Part shown: positions 17,855 to 23,895 of the stretch, one piece after another | Layout of the letters: each line of letters opens with the position of its first letter | Position numbering within the stretch: position 1 is the first letter of the stretch | NCBI GenBank assembly: GCA_049999725.1 | Contig: JBNGIS010035693.1 | Span: 1 to 23,895 of the forward strand | Length of the DNA: 23,895 bases | Direction of reading: 5' to 3' | Source: Haplomitrium mnioides | Taxonomy: Eukaryota > Marchantiophyta > Haplomitriopsida > Calobryales | Translations under genes and position numbers: made by a program | The notes under the pieces: model-generated | What the model was told of the DNA's origin: nothing | The model's database searches: none | Seen by the model: only the letters and a program-made list of their open reading frames with translations

Positions 17855-20800
17855 TCAATCAAGATTACTACTAACATCCAGATTCCAGAAAACATTGTCT
17901 TCATCACGGATACAGAGAAAATGCCTAGCACCCCAGGTTCTGTCAAAGGTTTCCAGAATTTTTTCTCTCTTTTCTTCACTTTGAGCCTTCCTCCAGTTTC
18001 TACAAGCATCGTGCCAAGCTTTCTTTCCATACTCGATCAATCTCCTCCAGATTTCCTTCTTTAAGCAGTACATATTCATGAACAACTTCTCGAACACAAC
18101 AACATTCCTAGAGAGCCATATAGAGTAAAGTATTGTTCCTCTTAGAAGGGACCAGATCTCTTGAACTATGGCCAGGGCCTTTGGAGTTCTGTCACCTAGG
18201 ATGCATTGCTGCTAGGTTGGCTTCCACCTTTTGGAGTTCCCCCAAATAGCAAACACTAATCTGTTAATTATATTCCCTGCCCATTTCCAGATAGAGTTGA
18301 TCCTAGAGCAAAGCCAGAAACAGTGAATGATATCTTCTAGTGAGTCCTCCTTGCAGCAGACACATCTTGCATCAATCTCATAACCAGGCTTTCTGTCTTT
18401 TTTCTGAAACTCCCTACTTGCACACCTCTTTGGACAATAAGCCACATTAAAGTGGCCTCTTTAGCTGATCTGCTTGCCACCCATATATCAGTCCATCTGG
18501 AGGAGTATTTGGAGTCGATCGAGCCCTGTGCTTTCCAGCGTTCCAGAACCGGAGTGATTGTTGATGGTCGGTCCAGGATGAACCGACGGTCTTTCTTGGT
18601 CGAGTAGCTACTGAGAGGCGAATTATCTTTCCATACCCACATTCCAGGGTCCCAATCTCCCTCTCCAATAACCGAGCCAAGTAATTTATACTCAGCACTC
18701 TGGTCTTTTGTCACTATGCATACTCTCATTTTCCTCATAATCACTGAAGGAGGAAGCTGGGGTCGAATTCCTTCTACTAACATGGTAGACATTGGTGTGA
18801 CAAAAAACCATGAGCATGACTGGGTGAGATCAGAGGACTGAGTCATGGTTCCTGCCTTCAGCTCAGTATCAGCACTCCACAAGGATATTGTGATGGGGTG
18901 TGTGTCCAAACCAGATGAGAAGACTCCAGTCCAGTCTCCTTTTCTTAAGTGGCCTAGCCCCTCAAGGAGGAGTGAAATCCACCTGTCAGGAATCTTAGCT
19001 ATCAGGTCATACCATTTCTGCTCATGCCTTTTGTGAAGCTGAAACCGTTCCTGCACCTCTGTCCACTCAAGGAATTCGTATGTTTGATGATTCCACAGGT
19101 CCCCAATCATGTTGACCCCTGCCTAAGACCACCTCAAGGCTGGCCAACTCTTATTTGACGCCAGCAAAGAATTGTCCCCCAGTTTATTCCACCAGATGTT
19201 TATGCTCACAACCTCTTCAAAGGACTCAGGAGCCTTCTGTTTTATGGATCTTTTGAGTATTGACCAAGCCTGCCATATCTCATTCCACAGTTGCGAGGTC
19301 GACCAGCATGAGGATCTGCAGTCAGCTACTGTCCACAATAGAGAGTGACCCAAACCTACTTCACTGAGAGGTCTAGCTTGGCTGGCTCTGTACATAAGGA
19401 ACGTTTTGCATGTGGAGTCTCCTAGCAGCACAGTCTTCATTATCCACTTTCCTAGCAGGGCTTGAGTCTGGGCCTGAATGTCTATCAGTCCCAATCCTCC
19501 TTCTTTCTTTCTCCTCATGCAGGTTTCCCATGCCACCAGAGCTCTGCAGTTTTTCCCATTTCCTGACTAGAGGAAGTTTCTCACTAGCTGTTTGATTTCC
19601 TTAAGCGGGGAGCTGCCCCCTGCCCAGCAAGAAACAAAGTACCAGATGGAACCCAGAAGGATATGATTGATGATCAACAGTCTACCTAGTAGACTGATAT
19701 ATCTGTTGCATCAAAACTTGAGTTTAGATCTGACTCTGTCCACCAAGATGTTCTTGATTGCTTGTAGACCGCTTTGAAGGCCAAACGGGGATACCAAGGA
19801 ATTTCAAAATTGTGTCCTTTTCTGCCCATTTCTAGTTACTGCCAACGTTCCACCCTTGTGGTCTAGGTCGCGAGCTGATCCAAATAGCAGATGATTTATC
19901 CCAGTTGATATTTTGTCCAGAAGCCTTGGAGAAGGTACGCAGCACCTCCACTGCCTTTGTCAAGTTCTGTTCTTCTCCGGCCAAGGATAGAAGAGTGTCG
20001 TCAGCATATTGGGAGAAGAGGTGATACCTACCCAAAGGGATAGAAATCCCTTTAACTTGATCAGTGTGCGCTGCATTCTTGAGAAGGTGTCCCAGTGCAT
20101 CTGCTACCACAAGATACAGAAAAGGGGCTAGAGGGCAGCCTTGACGCACTGATCGTTGGATAGGGAATGAGCGAGAGGGGATGTCGTTAAGGTTGACTGC
20201 GGATGTGGCATTAGTTGTAGTCACCTTCACATAGTCAATGAATGTCTGACCAAACCCCATAGCCTCTAAAATTTTGAACAAGAACTCCCAGTTCACTGTG
20301 TCATATGCTTTCTCAAAATCTACCTTCAGGAAGACACAATCTTGTCCTGTTGAGAGGGCCCAATCCTTGGTCTCAATGGCAGAAATCACATTATCAAGGA
20401 TGTATCTATTAGGCAGAAAGGCTTATTGCTCTGTATTTATAATCCCTGTCAGAACTTTTTGCAACCTAAGTGAAATCACTTTGGCGAAGATCTTATAAGA
20501 GGTATTAAGAAGGGAAATGGGTCTCCAGTTGGAGACTAGAGATTTATCACCACCCTTGTCTATTAAGGAGATAGTGCCTTTGTTGAGCTCTACAGAGAAC
20601 CATTGTCGTCTTAGAGATTCCGAGATCATGGCTGCGTAGTCTTTGGCAATCCATTTCCAACTGCATTTGTAGAATTCACTAGGGAGACCATCTGGTCTTG
20701 AGGATTTAAGTCCACTCATGCTAGCCAAGGCCTTCATGAACTCTTGTTCACTGGGAGGGTCGTCCAACACGGACCGTTGGGCAGGGGAGATGCGGGAGGG

Positions 20801-22138
20801 GATGAGCCTGAGGATTTCTTCTTGGGCCTTCGCTCTTAGTGGATCATCTGCCTTGCGGCGAAAAATAGATGACAGATATTCTACTAACCTCTTTTCTTTG
20901 TCCTTCCATTCAATCAGTTCTTCGTGTGCTGGCCCCTTCAGCTCTACTATCTCAGCTGCTGCTTTGCGTTCCTGGAGGGAGCTGAAAAAGAACTTGTTCA
21001 TCTTATCTCCTTCTGCGAACTATTTGGCACAGGAACGGATCCTGACTCCTTTGGCTCTGTAGTCTTCGAAGAATTCTAGAGCTGCCATATGTGTATCTAG
21101 ATCCTCTTGGAGATGAGAATTGTTCTGGTCTTCCTCAATCTGAGCTCTAAGAGATGCTACTTTTCCCCTAAGCATCACTTCTTCTGTTCTCCTAAGGTAG
21201 GCTTTTCTAAACCCGAATTCTCTCAGCCATTTAGTAATTCTATGGACTGCCTTGTCCTACCAATCTGACTGTCCATCGGCTCCTTCTGCGGGTCTTGGCA
21301 CAGAGCTCCAAATTTCCTCCAATTTAGCAACTACTGAAGGGTCTTCAAGGTGCGAGACATTCAACCTGAAAAAACTAGTATTGAGAGCCGAGTGACCCTT
21401 GAACATTAATTCCATGGCAATGGGAAGATGGTCAAAGCGTGACACTCCCCCCACATTGACGACCTTGGCCCTGTAGGACTGATGCAAGAGACCTGCAGAG
21501 ATGTAAAATCTATCCAATCTCGCGAGAATTCGCCCTCTTTGCTAATTGCTCCAGGAGAACTTCAGTGCACTTGGCTTGGCTTGGAAGGGGTCTGCCATTC
21601 TCAGGAATGCTATAAGGTCATTCCACGCTTGTAGTTCCAGGCCACCTAGGCTGTGACCAGTGCCACCCCTCCGGTCTTTGTAATGTTCCACCATGTTGAA
21701 GTCCCCTCCCATGATCCAGTTCCTGTCTTGAGGAAGTGATTGCAAGAGCTCAGTCCACATCCTCTGCCTCTCAGTCGCCAGATTAGGAGCGTAGATGTTG
21801 AGCACGCCAAACTTCCCTCCTGGCATGCCATCCAATTCAATCCATAGAACTCGACCGTTACAAAGGGTGTGGTTTCCTTTGTAGAATGGGATCAACTTTG
21901 CTGATAAGCCAATGCCTAGACCACCCTTGGATCTCTTTGCTTCTGTAGACCAGAACTCTCCGCGAGGCCAGAGCAGTTTCAAAAGGAACTTACCTCTAGG
22001 TCCACTGAGTTTGTGCTCTTGAATAAAAAGGACATCAATGCATGGCTTGAATTTTCTGATGAAGTCAGTAATAGCTTCCCTTTTGCATTTGCCCTTTCCG
22101 ATCCCTCTAACATTGTAGCTAAGGAATTGGATCTTCAT
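17855..22138 (-). pseudogene. LINE ORF2: APE-type endonuclease, reverse transcriptase, zf-RVT
   Basis: Start ATG at 22138. The endonuclease shows FLSYNVRGIG, VLFIQEHKLSG, LNIYAPN, GGDFNMVE and FDHLPI, so Asn, Glu, Tyr, Asp/Asn and Asp-His of the catalytic set remain, with Ser of SDH changed to Phe. The RT has KSSRPDGLPSEFYK, LIDKGGDKSLVSNWRPISLLN, FLKVDFEKAYDTVNW (catalytic Asp), RQGCPLAPFLYLVVADAL and FSQYADDTLLSLAG (YADD at 19997-20008). The carboxy end has CVCCKEDSLEDIIHCFWLC (zf-RVT). Stops lie at 21542-21544, 21257-21259, 21020-21022, 20423-20425, 19832-19834 and near 19122; frameshifts lie near 19790 and 18450. The probable end is TGA at 17855. The protein nicks DNA and primes reverse transcription at the target. 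Confidence 0.95.
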
Positions 22139-23836
22139 GGAGAGCAGGATAAAGGACTAGCCATCAAATCATCTTCAGCAAGAATGTCATCCATCACATT
22201 GATTCCTAGACGACCAATGACTGGAGAGCTCTGAGGAACAGGATCCGTGACTCCAAAGGTAGCTTGAGGAGTCGAAGGGGGCGGAGGCTTGCCTGCCTGA
22301 GTAAGCTGGGGAAGAGGAGTAGAACTTGCTGCTTCTGAGGTATCTTGCACTTGTGGTGATCTACTCCTAATGTTCCATTTTACCAAGGGTCTCTCCACCC
22401 GTTTATCCTTGTTCTTGGGGTTGGGCTTGGGAGTCTTGAGGGGGATGGAAGGGGCTTTCCTTGAGTTACATCATGTCACCTTCCTCCACTCTCCTTCTAG
22501 TTCTGATGAAGGAGAGCTAGACTGCCCTCCACAAGCTTGGAGAGGAGCGTCACAAGTTGAATTAGACCTATCTCCAGTCAGAATTTCCTTGTGTCCTATG
22601 GGCAGGCTAGAAGTCGGGATGCAGCTAGCCTCCTCTTTGGATAGAGGGGTGGGTCTGATTCGATTCCAGGCAGGCCTCCTTCTCATGACCCTTGATTATG
22701 CTCCCTGGTGTAGCTAGTGTTTCTGTCATCCTGGAGGCTTGTCCAAGAGGGGGCTCTAATGGAGACTTCAACTTAGAGGGTCCAGCTGGGGTTGAGTCCC
22801 TTGGCTGATCCTGAGGAACTCTAGAGAGAACTTCATCCCTTCATGCTGGAGAAGCACTCAAGGTAGCTATAGAGAAGGTGATCACTTTAGCCTTTTCTTT
22901 ATCTTTTTCTCTAAGGCTCTCTCTCTTTCCTCGCTTGGACCAACTGGGAATGTGGCCTCTAGGACAGTCTTTTATAAAGTGGTCCAGACTCCGACACCCC
23001 AGACATCTAAAAGGGATGTCGTCATATTCAACTTCTTGGAGGAATCTCTTGCCCCCAGGCCCTTTAAGCCCAATCGTAGTCACCACTCCATCAGATGTGT
23101 CGAGTTCCACACATAATTTGACATGCATATCTCTCTCGAATGGGGGAATCGCCACCACCTTGCCAAAGCTTTCTGCCACCTTAGAAATCTGATTGCGGAA
23201 TTCCTCCGGGAAGAAGGGGAGGGTGATCCATTTCGGAGCTGCTCTCTTCGCTTCTGAGATGGGATCAAATAAAGGACCCCAGTCCTGAATGGAGCATATC
23301 TTTTTCTTCAGGAAGAAAGGTCCCCCGGCCAGCAGCTTCACTCTGGATTGCTCATTACTAGTTTTGATGAGGAAGAATCCTTTACCGAGCGTTCTCAACA
23401 TTGAGGCTAAGATGTTGAGTGCTCGACAGATTTTTCTCAACCATTCTTCGAGCTCTTTTAGCCCGGGAAAAAAACCTCGAAACCTACCGACTAAGAGGGA
23501 CTTGCCCAGCTCTCGGGAGGTAGCCTCTATCAAGTTATCATCCAGCTCGATGTCTCGATTCGAAAGAGTTTTTCTCCACTTGGAAGGTCCTGGATGGAAA
23601 GCCAAAGGAGATGCCGGAAGAGAGTTGCCTGGTCTTTCTACCACGTCTACACCTGAAGAGGATCCTTTCTGCCAAGCTCTTGAGGTAGCTATAGAGGGAG
23701 CAAAGCGGGACTTTGGGTCTACGGAACTTCGGATCTTCGGATCTTCGGAGCTACGGAGCTATGGATCTTTGGATCTACGGATCTTCGGATCTTCGGAACT
23801 TCGGATCTTCGGGTCTTCGGAACTTTGGAACTTCAT
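22135..23836 (-). pseudogene. LINE ORF1: DUF4283-like RNA-binding protein with CCHC knuckle
   Basis: From 23644 to 22841 a long frame includes NLIEATSRELGKSLLVGRF, FFLIKTSNEQSRVKLLAGGP and WGPLFDPISE, the pattern of DUF4283. It then has a CCHC knuckle CLGCRSLDHFIKDC at about 22955-23000 and a basic, charged tail. The first candidate ATG is at 23836, after an in-frame stop. From there the 8-bp minisatellite would be translated as a repeated acidic/basic octapeptide, joining the long frame in phase 64 codons later; one TAG at 23759-23761 interrupts. The listed long frame has no ATG at its own left end. After 22841 a frameshift moves the proline-rich tail to another frame, ending TGA at 22135-22137, which overlaps the ORF2 ATG. 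The protein would bind element RNA. Confidence 0.8.
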
Positions 23837-23895
23837 TTCGGATCTTCGGAACTACGGATCTACGGATTCATCGGAACTTCGGACCTGCGGGCCTC
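23711..23895. repeat. 8-bp minisatellite at the LINE ORF1 start
   Basis: About 23 copies of an octamer, consensus CTTCGGAT on the plus strand with variants CTACGGAT, CTTCGGAA and CTTTGGAA. It continues to the window edge. One unit is disturbed at about 23831-23840 (CTTCATTTCGGAT), and this gives the ATG proposed as the ORF1 start. Confidence 0.9.

Larger units (their letters stand above)
17645..23895 (-). mobile_element. LINE (non-LTR retrotransposon), runs off the right edge
   Basis: Read on the minus strand: minisatellite, ORF1 with a DUF4283-like domain and a CCHC knuckle, ORF2 with endonuclease, RT and zf-RVT, a 3' untranslated region and a terminal A-run (T9 on the plus strand at 17645-17653). 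At least 6.25 kb, apparently close to full length. ORF2 has five premature stops and about two frameshifts, ORF1 at least two lesions, so it is inactive. A target-site duplication cannot be checked because the 5' end lies outside the window. Confidence 0.93.

Noticed and set aside
17568-18064. Frames running through the N gap
   Set aside because: Their middle is unknown sequence; only the minus-strand LINE tail is supported.
1-23895. CRISPR array, prokaryotic operon or phage
   Set aside because: No spaced identical repeats, ribosome-binding sites or bacterial genes; all domains are eukaryotic retroelement types.

Overview
This looks like nuclear DNA of a land plant with a large, repeat-rich genome. 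I see no intact host gene. Almost everything recognisable is decayed class I transposable element. The 17709-17808 run of exactly 100 N marks a scaffold gap. The oldest element carries a protease, cytosine-methyltransferase, integrase-tail and PHD-finger gene set that I associate with non-flowering plants and algae. A fern, lycophyte, bryophyte or gymnosperm is therefore more likely than a flowering plant, but this is inference.

Layout. (1) Outer LTR retrotransposon, plus strand, about 328-7730 and 15132-15960. It has a partial 5' LTR with a TATA box and a leader of about 3.7 kb that contains a broken plastid-type chaperonin-60 fragment. Next come decayed gag, a zinc knuckle, an aspartic protease (LLDTGA) and a cytosine-C5 methyltransferase-like domain (LELFGG, YVEKGEIA, IDLLV). 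A TG/GA microsatellite follows. The coding sequence then resumes with the tail of a Ty3-type integrase and a PHD finger (GGSWFCPHC), and ends in a purine tract and the 3' LTR. Reverse transcriptase, RNase H and the integrase core are missing from this copy.

(2) Nested Ty3/gypsy element, minus strand, 7731-15131. It is inserted in frame inside the integrase tail of the outer element. It has two LTRs, a primer-binding site resembling the complement of tRNA-Asp, and gag, protease, RT, RNase H and integrase in canonical Ty3 order, all carrying stops and frameshifts.

(3) At 15586-16088 the outer 3' LTR runs directly into a second, truncated LTR copy. Between 16089 and 17640 lies AT-rich non-coding DNA with three diverged direct-repeat units.

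(4) Non-LTR retrotransposon (LINE), minus strand, from a poly-T at 17645 to beyond the right edge. ORF1 has a DUF4283-like domain and a CCHC knuckle. ORF2 has an APE-type endonuclease, an RT with YADD, and a zf-RVT. ORF1 stop and ORF2 start overlap as ATGA. An 8-bp minisatellite sits at, and apparently inside, the ORF1 amino terminus.

Together the window records at least three layers of retrotransposition. The most unusual content is the outer element, which joined a DNA-methylation enzyme, a chromatin-reader finger and a captured chaperonin fragment.
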